A stretch of DNA of 37,078 nt from CAYPNP01 sp964412195 (GTDB taxonomy: Bacteria; Acidobacteriota; JAAYUB01): the NCBI GenBank assembly GCA_964412195.1, contig CAYPNP010000035.1, positions 1 to 37,078 on the forward strand. Direction: 5' to 3'. The notes beneath the pieces were generated by a model that saw only the letters and a program-made list of their open reading frames with translations, did not search any database and was not told the origin of the DNA. How positions within the stretch are numbered: the first letter of the stretch is position 1; every line of letters begins with the position of its first letter. Of the stretch, positions 24,150-31,308 are shown piece after piece. Position numbers and translations under genes: made by a program.

Positions 24150-26435
24150 ATGAATTCGCAGTGCCATAACCTAGAAAATCTGACTCGACAGCCGATCCAT
24201 CCCCGATCACCGCTCCAAGACTTCATGGTTGCCTGTTTGAAAAACCTTTCGTGTGGTTCGTGGTTTCTCTTCATGCTGCTCTGTTTCGCGGTGGTGGAAT
24301 TGCCAGCCCAGGTGACGATTTCCGATCCCTACCTCCGGATTTCCGCCTCTGCCACCGATCCGCTCTTCACTACCTACGCCGCTCCCCTGGCCCGGTCGCG
24401 CTTCTTCGCCGACAAGGCCTGCCACCTGGACTATTACAGCGGGGGGCCCCTGGCCGCCTCCAGCCAGTACGCCGGCGAGCTGGCGGTGATCTGGAAGGTG
24501 AACAACGTGGTGGTCGCCCGGACAGCCGACTACGCCCGGCCGCCGGTGGTGACCGCCTCCTTCCCGGACCTGGCGGTGCTGGAGTATGAGCCCTTCGCCG
24601 GCCTGGCGGTGCAGGAGGTCTTCTGCGTCTACAGCTCCGGCGCGGCGGTGATCGAGTTGGCCGTCCGCCACACCGGCGACCGGCCCTACGACCTGGCGCT
24701 GTACGGCGTGCTGCACCTGCCGGCGGGCGCCGGGCACGTCGTGCGCTTCGATCCGGCGGCCGGCCTCGTCCTGCAGCACGCGGAGCCGCTGGAGCGGCCC
24801 ATCAGCGCCCTCTACGCCAACCGCGGCTATCCGACGGACTTCCGCGACCTGCTGGCCTGCGACCCGGCGCCGGACAGCCACGGCGCCTACCCCGGCTGCG
24901 GCTTCGACGATTTCCACGCCGCCGTCAAGCGGCCCACCAAGGCCGACGAGCCGGTGACGAGCCTGAACGGCGCCGGCGCGGGCCCGGCCGACCTGGCGGC
25001 GCTGCAGAAGAACTTCCACCTGGCGCCCGGCCAGACCGCCCGGTTCCGCTTCGTCCGGGCGGTGCAGGACGCCCGCCGCCCGGAGGAGGAGCTGCTGGCC
25101 GAGGCGGGGGCGGCGCTGACGGCGGACCTCCAGACGGCGGTCGACGCCGATGCTGCCCTGTTCCGGGGCATCCCCCGGCCGGCCTTCGCCGACCCGGCCG
25201 ACCAGATGGTTTACCTCAGCGCCTTCAACCTGGCCCGCCAGTGCCTGCTGCCGCCGACCGGGCGGACGGAGCGGAACTTCTACGTCTTCTCCCGCGAGCC
25301 GGTCTGGGGCTGGGGCCACGGCCACCAGGTGATGCACGAGTCGCTGGCCATGATCCCGTACGCACGGCTGGACGCGGCGTCGGCCGTGGAGTCCCAGCGG
25401 ATCTTCCTCGACCAGCAGTACCCCGACGGGCTGATCCCGTACCGGGTCGGGCCGCGCGGGCCGCAGGTCTACCCGCACCAGGGCACCGGCACCACCTCAT
25501 CGCCGTTCTTCGCCTGGACGTCGTGGGAGGTCTACCGGATCGGCGGGGACAAGGCGTTCCTGGCGGACGCCTACCGCGGCGGCGCGCGCTTCGTGCGCTA
25601 CCTCGAAGCGGAGCGCGACCTCGACCGGGACGGCCTGTTCGAGTGGGGCCCCTACGGCATCATCGAGAACGTCCGGGACGGCTGGAACGCCGTGTTCCAG
25701 CTCTTCTCGGCGGGGGAGGACGAGGGGCGGGACATCTCCGCCGAGCTGGAGGACCTGGACCTGTCCTGCATGGTGGCCAACGAGATGTACTCTTTGAAAC
25801 TCATGGCCACCGAGTTGGGCGACGCCGCCGGCGAGAAGGAGTGGAGCGAGAAGTTCAACCGACTGGCCGGCCTGATCAACCGCTTCATGTGGGACGAGGG
25901 CGACAGGTTCTACTACCACGTGGCCAAGGCTGATCATTCCTTCATCTTCGAGGGCGAAAGCCTGAAGCGGAAAGAGATCATCGGCTTCCTGCCGCTATGG
26001 GCGCACGTGGCGACTTCCGAGCGGGCCGCCGCCCTGCGGGAGCACCTGAAGAACCCGCAGTCGTTCTGGCGGGAGTACGGCGTGCCCACCCTGGCCGCCG
26101 ACGATCCGGCCTACAGCCCTTTCGTGGACGGCTGCTGCCGCTGGAACGGCCCGGTCTGGCTGCTGTGGGACTGGCTGGTGCTGGTCGGCCTGGACAATTA
26201 CGGCTACCGCGACGACGCCCGCGCGCTGGCCCGGAAGATGGTGCGGGCCGCCGCCACTCTGCTGTCGCGGAACCACCGCTTCTGGGAGTCCTACAGCCCC
26301 GACTTCGCGGTGCAGGAGAGCCCGGCGAACTACATCTGGGACGCGATCCTCGTGGAAGCGTTGTTGGAGTTGAACCAGGCCGGTTTGCAATCTGAACATC
26401 GAACATCGAACATTGAACATCGAACATCGAAGTAA
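24150..26435 (+). CDS. Exported GH63/MGH1-like glycosidase, paralogue of 18575-21328
   Basis: 761 residues from the ATG at 24150, supported by GGAG about nine bases upstream and 16 bp after the previous stop. A later ATG at 24225 would give a more compact signal peptide but has no ribosome binding site, so the start is uncertain. The hydrophobic export segment is FLFMLLCFAVVELPAQ (residues ~38-54). A beta-rich N-terminal domain is followed by the catalytic barrel: FSREPVWGWGHGHQVMHES (~379), RDGLFEWGPYGIIENVRD (~491), KRKEIIGFLPLWAHV and CRWNGPVWLLWDW (~662). These match the first glycosidase almost word for word, but the fibronectin-like insert is missing. Part of the N-terminus is coded by a TTCGTGTGGTTCGTGG repeat, and the last 15 residues (QSEHRTSNIEHRTSK) by GAACATCGAACATTG repeats. 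The substrate is unknown. Confidence 0.87.
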   Translation: MNSQCHNLENLTRQPIHPRSPLQDFMVACLKNLSCGSWFLFMLLCFAVVELPAQVTISDPYLRISASATDPLFTTYAAPLARSRFFADKACHLDYYSGGPLAASSQYAGELAVIWKVNNVVVARTADYARPPVVTASFPDLAVLEYEPFAGLAVQEVFCVYSSGAAVIELAVRHTGDRPYDLALYGVLHLPAGAGHVVRFDPAAGLVLQHAEPLERPISALYANRGYPTDFRDLLACDPAPDSHGAYPGCGFDDFHAAVKRPTKADEPVTSLNGAGAGPADLAALQKNFHLAPGQTARFRFVRAVQDARRPEEELLAEAGAALTADLQTAVDADAALFRGIPRPAFADPADQMVYLSAFNLARQCLLPPTGRTERNFYVFSREPVWGWGHGHQVMHESLAMIPYARLDAASAVESQRIFLDQQYPDGLIPYRVGPRGPQVYPHQGTGTTSSPFFAWTSWEVYRIGGDKAFLADAYRGGARFVRYLEAERDLDRDGLFEWGPYGIIENVRDGWNAVFQLFSAGEDEGRDISAELEDLDLSCMVANEMYSLKLMATELGDAAGEKEWSEKFNRLAGLINRFMWDEGDRFYYHVAKADHSFIFEGESLKRKEIIGFLPLWAHVATSERAAALREHLKNPQSFWREYGVPTLAADDPAYSPFVDGCCRWNGPVWLLWDWLVLVGLDNYGYRDDARALARKMVRAAATLLSRNHRFWESYSPDFAVQESPANYIWDAILVEALLELNQAGLQSEHRTSNIEHRTSK
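24236..24266 (+). repeat. TTCGTGTGGTTCGTGG repeat inside the export signal region
   Basis: The stretch reads TTGAAAAACC then TTTCGTGTGGTTCGTGG. This is the same join seen in the arrays at 14735-14768 and (minus strand) 30773-30851. Here it is in frame, coding for LKNLSCGSWF directly before the hydrophobic core of the signal sequence. It may be an intergenic module later overrun by an extended reading frame, or one recruited into the signal peptide. Confidence 0.65.
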
Positions 26436-26552
26436 AATCCCGACCACCGATCGTAATCGAGGATCGTAATCGTAATCGTGTTCGTAATCGACCGGTGACG
26501 GGGGACCGGTGACCGATGACCGGTGACCGATGACCAGTGACCGGTGACGGGT
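26393..26552 (+). repeat. Composite repeat at the 3' end of the last glycosidase gene
   Basis: Modules in order: GAACATCGAACATTG units (26393-26432), running into the stop codon (CGAAG TAA); CGTAATCG units (26448-26490, module B); GACCGGTGACC units (26489-26552, module A). Here B comes before A, the reverse of the order after thymidine kinase and after 15512. The gene-free stretch 26436-27075 otherwise holds the large inverted-repeat element at 26651-26981; I see nothing in 26553-26650 or 26982-27075. Confidence 0.8.
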
Positions 26553-26650
26553 AGGGGGAGGCGGGGGACGGAGGCCATCCCTCTCGATCAACGATGGAGG
26601 CCGGTGGCTTGCCGGACGGGACCGGTGCCCCGATATGCTAGTACCGCAGC

Positions 26651-26981
26651 GCGTCAGAGACTGTGTCTCAAAGGTGCATGGTCCGAAGGGCCAGCCGTTG
26701 AAAGCCCAGGGTGAGCGAAGCGAGCCCTTGGGGAGAGAGCCGTGATAGGTCCCGGAGCCTTGAAAAGGCGAACGATGCCCTGTGCCGGAAGATGACGGGC
26801 GATAGGGCCGCTGGAGGAAAACAGCCAGGACGATCGATTTTCGGCCGCCCCTGCAGGGCGGTGACGGGAACCAATGGATCGACCGAGACCCTGCCCTCTC
26901 CCAGGGCTCGCTGTGCTCACCCTGGGCTTTCAACGGCTGGCCCTGCGGGCCATCGGGCCGTTGCGACACAGCCTCTGACGC
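26651..26981. mobile_element. 331-bp element with ~86-bp terminal inverted repeats (MITE-like)
   Basis: Arms 26651-26737 and 26896-26981 are reverse complements over about 86 bp with roughly a dozen differences. The best-matched core is GGGCCAGCCGTTGAAAGCCC followed by AGGGTGAGC. The outermost bases GCGTCAGAG and CTCTGACGC match exactly. The interior of about 158 bp has no credible gene; the open frames across it are by-products. It lies between converging genes (stop at 26435 plus, stop at 27076 minus). It could be a non-autonomous transposable element or a very large RNA hairpin acting as a two-way transcription stop. No transposase is in the window and no target-site duplication is obvious. 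Confidence 0.7.
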
Positions 26982-27075
26982 CCACCGGTACTGACCGCTT
27001 GCCGGCGTCCGGATTGTGACAGAGCCCGGCACCATTCCATGTGGCACTGTCGCAGGGCCGCTCCGACGACACCGG

Positions 27076-27768
27076 CTAGGCCCGCAGGCTGCTGCTGCCG
27101 TCGCCGTCCTTCACCTTCAGCATGTCGGCCCCGTCCTTGAACGGATCCTCCTTGCCGTCCCACGTCTTGAAATCGATCTCCTTGGGCGTCTTGTTCTGCA
27201 GCTCCTTGGGGATCAGGTTCGGATCCTTCTGGATGGCTTTTTGCATGTTCTTCCGGAATTCCTCGTTGAGCTGCTTCTTGTTCTCATCGGTCATGCCCGG
27301 GAACCGCTTGTCGGCCTCCGCCTGGACCTGGCGCATCTTGTCGGCCAAATCGGCCAGCGGCTTATCCTCCTGCCCGAGGCCCAGGCCGACTTTCTTCAGC
27401 CCCTTGTCCACAGTCCGGACGGCGTCGTCGACGGCCTGGGTGGCTTTGCCGATCGCCTCGCCGCCGGCCTTGACGCCGCCGAGCAGGCCTTTGAACGCCC
27501 CCAGGACCTTGCCCGACACCCAGCTCTTGTATGCCGTGACGGGATTCCAGCCCATCTCGGTGGCGCCGGCGGCCTCTCCGAGAAGATCGGCGTGGAGCTT
27601 GTCGTCGGCGCCGGCAGGGACAACGGCGTCCTGGAAGGCGCCCACCTGGCCGCCGGAAGCGGGATTGCTTCCCGACGGGGCCGCCGTGGCCGGGGGCGGA
27701 GCTGACTCCACCGGGGTGGTGGGAACGGACAGGGGCAGGGGCGAAAGGTCGCCCGACACCTTGGTCAT
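27076..27768 (-). CDS. Hypothetical protein, cysteine-free, Pro-rich N-terminus and helical core
   Basis: 230 residues from the ATG at 27768; AGGAGG five bases upstream decides this over the longer open frame to 27885. A GATAAT box at 27802-27807 (minus strand) is a candidate -10 with a ~27-nt leader. There is no signal peptide or membrane segment and no cysteine. Residues 8-50 are rich in Pro, Ala, Ser and Thr and likely disordered. Residues ~88-130 form a Gly/Lys-rich amphipathic stretch (GKVLGAFKGLLGGVKAGGEA). The rest is charged and helical (DKMRQVQAEADKRF, NKKQLNEEFRKNMQKAI), ending in an Asp/Ser-rich tail. I recognise no family. Composition suits a secreted or surface-associating helical protein, but no export signal is visible, so this is speculation. 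Confidence 0.75.
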   Translation of the reverse strand: MTKVSGDLSPLPLSVPTTPVESAPPPATAAPSGSNPASGGQVGAFQDAVVPAGADDKLHADLLGEAAGATEMGWNPVTAYKSWVSGKVLGAFKGLLGGVKAGGEAIGKATQAVDDAVRTVDKGLKKVGLGLGQEDKPLADLADKMRQVQAEADKRFPGMTDENKKQLNEEFRKNMQKAIQKDPNLIPKELQNKTPKEIDFKTWDGKEDPFKDGADMLKVKDGDGSSSLRA

Positions 27769-27940
27769 GAAGTCCTCCTGCAGCAGCGGGATGAGAAACA
27801 GATTATCTGACTTATCGGCTGGTTTCGTCTGCTTGTTGCGTTCTGCCAGCGGGTCTTCGCCCGGGCCTGGGGCCGTGCGCGGCATAATTCGCGCCGTCCC
27901 CGGCGCGAGTGGATGAGCTTGATGAACCGGTACGCCGGAC

Positions 27941-28040
27941 NNNNNNNNNNNNNNNNNNNNNNNNNNNNNNNNNNNNNNNNNNNNNNNNNNNNNNNNNNNN
28001 NNNNNNNNNNNNNNNNNNNNNNNNNNNNNNNNNNNNNNNN
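27941..28040. other. Assembly gap of 100 N
   Basis: Exactly 100 unknown bases, a conventional scaffold gap of arbitrary length. The right edge is a 27-bp tandem repeat, which probably caused the break. Bases 27769-27940 hold only the leader region of the minus-strand gene and a CGCGCCG/CGGCGCG hairpin at 27890-27907. Confidence 0.98.
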
Positions 28041-28121
28041 ACGCGCCCGGAGGTCGCGAGGTACGTCACGCGCCCGGAGGTCGCGAGGTACGTCACGCGC
28101 CCGGAGGTCGCGAGGTACGTC
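28041..28121 (+). repeat. Three perfect 27-bp tandem repeats at the gap edge
   Basis: Units 28041-28067, 28068-28094 and 28095-28121 are identical and contain ACGCGCCCGGAGGTCGCGAG. The array runs into the assembly gap, so the true copy number is unknown. The unit length is a multiple of three, so all frames read through as a nine-residue peptide repeat, but no start or ribosome binding site makes this a gene. A diverged single copy lies at 1064-1120. There are no spacers, so it is not CRISPR. Confidence 0.9.
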
Positions 28122-28188
28122 ATAGCTCGCGCTCTCCCCGCCTCTCTCGGAACCCGCCGCGCGGGACAGCGCGGCGGTTCGCACGGAC

Positions 28189-28217
28189 TTGCCTTTTGCG
28201 CCGTCCCGTATGACAAT
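28189..28217 (+). promoter_or_regulatory. Candidate promoter of the coiled-coil lipoprotein gene
   Basis: TTGCCT (28189-28194) is 17 bp from GACAAT (28212-28217); each matches consensus at four of six positions. The bases after the -10 (GGGGCCGA) match those after the TATAAT at 14882. The predicted leader is about 40 nt and carries GGAGGG before the ATG at 28266. Confidence 0.4.
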
Positions 28218-28265
28218 GGGGCCGACATCCGTTCAGGCTGTGAATCCGTTTCCCCGGAGGGTCCA

Positions 28266-28943
28266 ATGAAGAGCCGACTGGTCATCGCCATCCTCGCCGC
28301 CGCGGCGCTCGTCCTCGCCGGCGGCTGCTGGAAAAGCCCGCAGCAGAAGTCCGAGGAGGCCCAGAAGAAGGTGGAGGAAGCCCGGCAGCAGCTCGAAGAA
28401 AAGGTGCCCGGCGGCCTCGGCCAGATGAAGGAAGCCATGGAGAAGATGGGCGAGGCCATGAAGGAGGGGAAAAAGGTCGAGCCGGTGGACTTCAAGGAGC
28501 TCCAGGAACTGCTGCCCACCGAAGCCGGCGGCATCCCGCGCCTCGAGATGTCCGGCGAGAAGACCGACGAGATGGGGATCAAGGTCTCATCCGCCCATGC
28601 CGTGTACCAGCGCGGGGAGGAGCCGGGCCGGATCGACCTGAAGATCGTGGACATGGGCTCCGTGAAGGGCTTCATGGCCATGGGATCCCTCGGCTGGTCG
28701 ATGCTCAATCTGAACAACCAGACCGATAACGGGTACGAGAAGACGTACAACTATCTGGGATGCAAGGCGTACGAGAAGTACGACCGCTCCAACCGCTCCG
28801 GGGAGATGAAGGTGCTGGCAGCCGACCGTTTCCTGGTGGAGATCGAAGGCGCCGACGTCTCCAGCGAGGAGATCAAGGCGGCGATGGGCGCCGTGGATAT
28901 CGGGCGGCTGAAGGGGATGAAGAACGCCGGCGTGACGGAATAA
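28266..28943 (+). CDS. Predicted lipoprotein with coiled-coil stalk
   Basis: 225 residues; GGAGGG upstream fixes the ATG. The signal peptide ends in the lipobox LAGGC with the lipidated Cys at residue 21. Residues ~25-70 are a charged heptad-like helix (QQKSEEAQKKVEEARQQLEE) that could form a stalk or oligomerise. Residues ~80-210 make a mixed alpha/beta domain with alternating strands (IDLKIVDMG, YEKTYNYLGCKAYEKY, MKVLAADRFLVEIEG) ending in an alpha-helical tail. It is anchored to a membrane facing the periplasm or outside. I do not recognise the family. The sequence is complete despite the nearby gap. A hairpin separates it from the converging radical SAM gene. Confidence 0.85.
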   Translation: MKSRLVIAILAAAALVLAGGCWKSPQQKSEEAQKKVEEARQQLEEKVPGGLGQMKEAMEKMGEAMKEGKKVEPVDFKELQELLPTEAGGIPRLEMSGEKTDEMGIKVSSAHAVYQRGEEPGRIDLKIVDMGSVKGFMAMGSLGWSMLNLNNQTDNGYEKTYNYLGCKAYEKYDRSNRSGEMKVLAADRFLVEIEGADVSSEEIKAAMGAVDIGRLKGMKNAGVTE

Positions 28944-28944
28944 G

Positions 28945-28969
28945 CCCGCCCTCCGCCGCCCCGGGCGGG
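28945..28969. terminator. Hairpin between converging genes, possible two-way terminator
   Basis: CCCGCCC (28945-28951) pairs perfectly with GGGCGGG (28963-28969) over an 11-nt loop. It fills the whole 28-bp gap between the lipoprotein stop and the radical SAM stop on the other strand. There is no T-run on either side, so termination strength is uncertain. Confidence 0.4.
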
Positions 28970-28971
28970 GA

Positions 28972-30537
28972 TCAGGGGCGGGCCTCCGGCGGGAGCAGCC
29001 AGCGATCGAGCTGCATCTCCAGGGGGAGGGCGTATTGGTGCCGGCGGCATCGCCACCGTGCCAGCTGCTGCGCCAGGACGCGCCACCCGCGGGCCGGCTC
29101 CCAGGCCAGCCGCTGGTAGAACCGGAACTGCTCCACCCGCTGGCGGATGCCGGGATGCAGGCCGTCGCCTTCCTCTCTGTTCCCGCCGAATTTGGCCCAC
29201 TCCTCCAGTCTTCGGTCGGGGGCGATACGCAGCTGCGGGGCCGGCCCGCCGAACGCCTTCCCGGCACCGGCACCGGCGCCGCCGTCGGAACGGGCGTCGG
29301 CGTCCTTCAGCCCGGCGCCGGAAGGGGAGCGCGGCGCCAGGCGCTCGCCCGCCGTGGAGCCGGGATGCGGCCGGTAGTAGGAAATGAGGATCCGGAAACC
29401 GGGGCCGAGGTCGCGCAGGCGCGCCGCCAGGCGCAATGTGGCCTGAAGGCTGCGGTTGGTCTCGCCGGGAACCCCCACCATGAACTTGAATTCCGCCGCC
29501 ATGCCGTGTTTCAGACACCGGGCCGCCGTGGCTTCCACCTGGTCCGGCCGGATGTCCTTGCGCATCCGGTCCAGGATCCCGGGATCGCCCGATAGCGCCC
29601 GGACGCCGACCCGCCGCAGGCCGGACCGGCGGCAGAGCGCCCAGACGTCGTCCGGCAGGAGCGCCCCCTCGTCGGCCCGCATGTCGACCGACCAGGAGAT
29701 CGGCAGGGTCCGCGAAAGGAAGGCGCCGGCGATGGCGGCCGCGCGCTCCGGCTGGTGGAAGAAGGCTTCGTCCCGGAACGACAGGTCGTCGAAACCGTGG
29801 CGCTTCCAAAGCTCCAGTGCGTCGTCCGCCACCCGTTCCGGGGCCAGGGCCGTCCAGCACCGGCCGTATACAGCCGGATTGGGGCAGTGGGCGCAGCGGT
29901 GGGGGCAGCCGTGGGAACTGACGTAATCGATCTGCCGGCGGCCTTTGCGCTCGAAGTAGCGTTCCACGGGGAGGAGGTCGTAGCGGAGCGGGCGGAAGCG
30001 GTTCATGTCCTCGAGGGGCTGGGGCGGATTGTCGCGGATGGCGCCGTCCCGGTCCCGCCAGGTGCAGCCGGGCACGGCGGCGGGCGGCTCCCCGAAGGCC
30101 AGGCGTTCCACCACGGCGGCGAACGACGCCTCGCCCTGGCCCCGGATCGCGACGTCCACCGGAGCTTCCTCCACGCATTGGACCGGGAACAGCGACGGGT
30201 GCCAGCCGCCCCAGACCACTGGCAGCTCCGGCCGGGCAGTCCGGACGGCCCGGGTCACCGCCAGGGCGTCCCCGATGGGCGGGCCGGTCAGGACGCTGGC
30301 GCCGAAGCACACCGCGTCGCGGCAGGCGGCCAAGACCGCCGTGATGGGGGCGGCTTCAAGACGGCCGTCCACGAGCGTCACGTCGTACCGCTCGGGATCG
30401 AGATTCGAACCCAGTGCCAGGAGCGCCAGGGGCATGGTGAACGAATCGGCCCGTGGATTGTAGAGGACCACCCGGCGGCGCGGGGCACGGACGGCGGGCG
30501 CCGGGGATTCCTGGAGGGCGGTGAGGGGTTCACCCAT
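28972..30537 (-). CDS. B12-binding-domain radical SAM protein
   Basis: 521 residues; GGAGG upstream of the ATG at 30537. Residues ~20-165 form a cobalamin-binding-type Rossmann domain (VVLYNPRADSFTMPLALLALG ... VWGGWHPSLFP, the GGxHPS loop of this family). The radical SAM domain follows, with CPHRCAHC (Cys211, Cys215, Cys218 for the 4Fe-4S cluster), the DDLSFRDEAFF strand and MVGVPGETNRS. It should use SAM to generate a 5'-deoxyadenosyl radical and, if cobalamin is bound, perform methylation or a related step; the substrate is unknown. No DxHxxG base-on motif is visible, as is common in this class. A Gly/Ala/Asp-rich segment (about residues 407-436) interrupts the C-terminal part and looks disordered. 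It is transcribed alone, and no B12 riboswitch was recognised upstream. Confidence 0.9.
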   Translation of the reverse strand: MGEPLTALQESPAPAVRAPRRRVVLYNPRADSFTMPLALLALGSNLDPERYDVTLVDGRLEAAPITAVLAACRDAVCFGASVLTGPPIGDALAVTRAVRTARPELPVVWGGWHPSLFPVQCVEEAPVDVAIRGQGEASFAAVVERLAFGEPPAAVPGCTWRDRDGAIRDNPPQPLEDMNRFRPLRYDLLPVERYFERKGRRQIDYVSSHGCPHRCAHCPNPAVYGRCWTALAPERVADDALELWKRHGFDDLSFRDEAFFHQPERAAAIAGAFLSRTLPISWSVDMRADEGALLPDDVWALCRRSGLRRVGVRALSGDPGILDRMRKDIRPDQVEATAARCLKHGMAAEFKFMVGVPGETNRSLQATLRLAARLRDLGPGFRILISYYRPHPGSTAGERLAPRSPSGAGLKDADARSDGGAGAGAGKAFGGPAPQLRIAPDRRLEEWAKFGGNREEGDGLHPGIRQRVEQFRFYQRLAWEPARGWRVLAQQLARWRCRRHQYALPLEMQLDRWLLPPEARP

Positions 30538-30642
30538 GGGTCACCCCCTCCGGCCCGCGGGCCGCGAGTGGAACAATCTGGCCGGAATCGTGTGAGCCCC
30601 CTGCATTCGCACCATTCCACCGAACGCTCATGTGCTGGATTC

Positions 30643-30671
30643 ACCTTAACGTAACCGGCCGGATCTGTCAA
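30643..30671 (-). promoter_or_regulatory. Candidate promoter of the radical SAM gene
   Basis: On the minus strand TTGACA (30666-30671) is a perfect -35 and is followed after 17 bp by TAAGGT (30643-30648), a three-of-six -10. The leader would be about 100 nt. The strong -35 and weak -10 differ from the extended -10 promoters elsewhere in the window. Confidence 0.4.
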
Positions 30672-30772
30672 CGACCGGCCGGCCGCCGTCGGCGGGGCAG
30701 AGACTCAGTCCATTGGAACAGGGGACCCCGGACCGCGAGAACAGGGCTCCCATCCGCGATCTTGAAGCTGAC

Positions 30773-30887
30773 CACGAAACACACAAACCACACGAAGGGT
30801 TTTCAATCCGCAATCCGAACAATGACCATGAAATACACGAAACACACGAAAGTTTTTCAATCCGCAATTCGCAATCCGCAACTGTCA
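30773..30887 (-). repeat. Composite repeat at the 3' end of the NTF2-like gene
   Basis: Read on the minus strand from the stop codon: TGACAGTTGCGGATTGCG units (30852-30887), a GAAAAAC join, TTTCGTGTGTTTCGTG units (to ~30825), a second TTGCGGATT block (~30799-30823) and a second TTCGTGTGG block (~30773-30798). The first two modules repeat the order after the GNAT-like gene at 14699-14768. The remaining gap 30688-30772 shows nothing recognisable. Confidence 0.8.
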
Positions 30888-31241
30888 GAACTTCCCCGTA
30901 TCTTTGAAAAAGTCGCTGAGCCACGTGATCGATGTCCCATCGGATTCCAACAGCGTCACGCCCTCGTTTCCGTAGGGCACCCCGTCGCGGGCGTGGCCGG
31001 CGTTGGACCAGTGCGCCGCCGCCTGGCGGCCCTGGACCACCGTCCCCCGCACCGTGAAGGCCAGCTCCGGGTAGCGCCGGAACAGGATCCGGAAGAAGCG
31101 CAGAATGTCGTCCCGCCCCTCCAGCGGCCGGGTCTTGGGAAACTCGAACCGGGCCGCCGGGTGCAGGCGTGCCTCCAGGCCTGCCAGGTCCCGCCGGCTC
31201 ATGGCCTCGAAGAACTCGCGGATCGTCCGTTCGTCAAGCAT
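30885..31241 (-). CDS. SnoaL/NTF2-like protein
   Basis: 118 residues from the second of two adjacent ATGs (31241), which is four bases from AGGAGG; the first ATG (31244) is only one base away. It is a compact alpha+beta cone of the NTF2/ketosteroid isomerase type: an N-terminal helix pair (IREFFEAMSRRDLAGLEARLHP), a FxxPxxRPLEGRDDILRFFRILFRRYP helix, then beta strands (LAFTVRGTVVQGRQAAAHWSNAG, VTLLESDGTSITWLSDFF). Members include small isomerases, dehydratases and polyketide cyclases as well as non-enzymatic binding proteins, so function cannot be set. It is cytoplasmic. It lies 56 bp after the GT39-type gene on the same strand and may be co-transcribed with it. Its stop codon is part of the repeat boundary shared with the GNAT-like gene. 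Confidence 0.85.
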   Translation of the reverse strand: MLDERTIREFFEAMSRRDLAGLEARLHPAARFEFPKTRPLEGRDDILRFFRILFRRYPELAFTVRGTVVQGRQAAAHWSNAGHARDGVPYGNEGVTLLESDGTSITWLSDFFKDTGKF

Positions 31242-31287
31242 CATCCCTCCTGGGAAAAAGCCACCGCCGGATCCCTCTTCCCGCCGC

Positions 31288-31308
31288 CGGTCACCCGTCA
31301 CCGGTCGC
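31288..31308 (-). repeat. Short GACCGGTGACGGGTGACC repeat at the end of the GT39-type gene
   Basis: A minimal module A (two to three units). Its first GACCGGTGA supplies the stop codon (31298-31300) and the last residues of the membrane glycosyltransferase, exactly as at thymidine kinase. No further modules follow before the NTF2-like gene. Confidence 0.65.

Noticed and set aside
21512..24274. 920-codon minus-strand frame across the second glycosidase
   Set aside because: No signal, domain or ribosome binding site; the plus strand has a complete exported glycosidase.
26711..27019. Open frames across the 331-bp inverted-repeat element (both strands)
   Set aside because: They follow from the inverted repeats themselves; no ribosome binding site and no recognisable protein.
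28041..28121. CRISPR array
   Set aside because: The three 27-bp units are directly adjacent with no spacers, and no cas gene is in the window.
30385..30415. tRNA T-arm-like word (GATTCGAACC)
   Set aside because: It lies within the radical SAM coding region and no cloverleaf can be built around it. No tRNA or rRNA was recognised anywhere in the window.
30538..30687. Cobalamin riboswitch upstream of the B12-binding radical SAM gene
   Set aside because: No B12-box-like conserved sequence or fitting fold was recognised in the ~100-nt leader.
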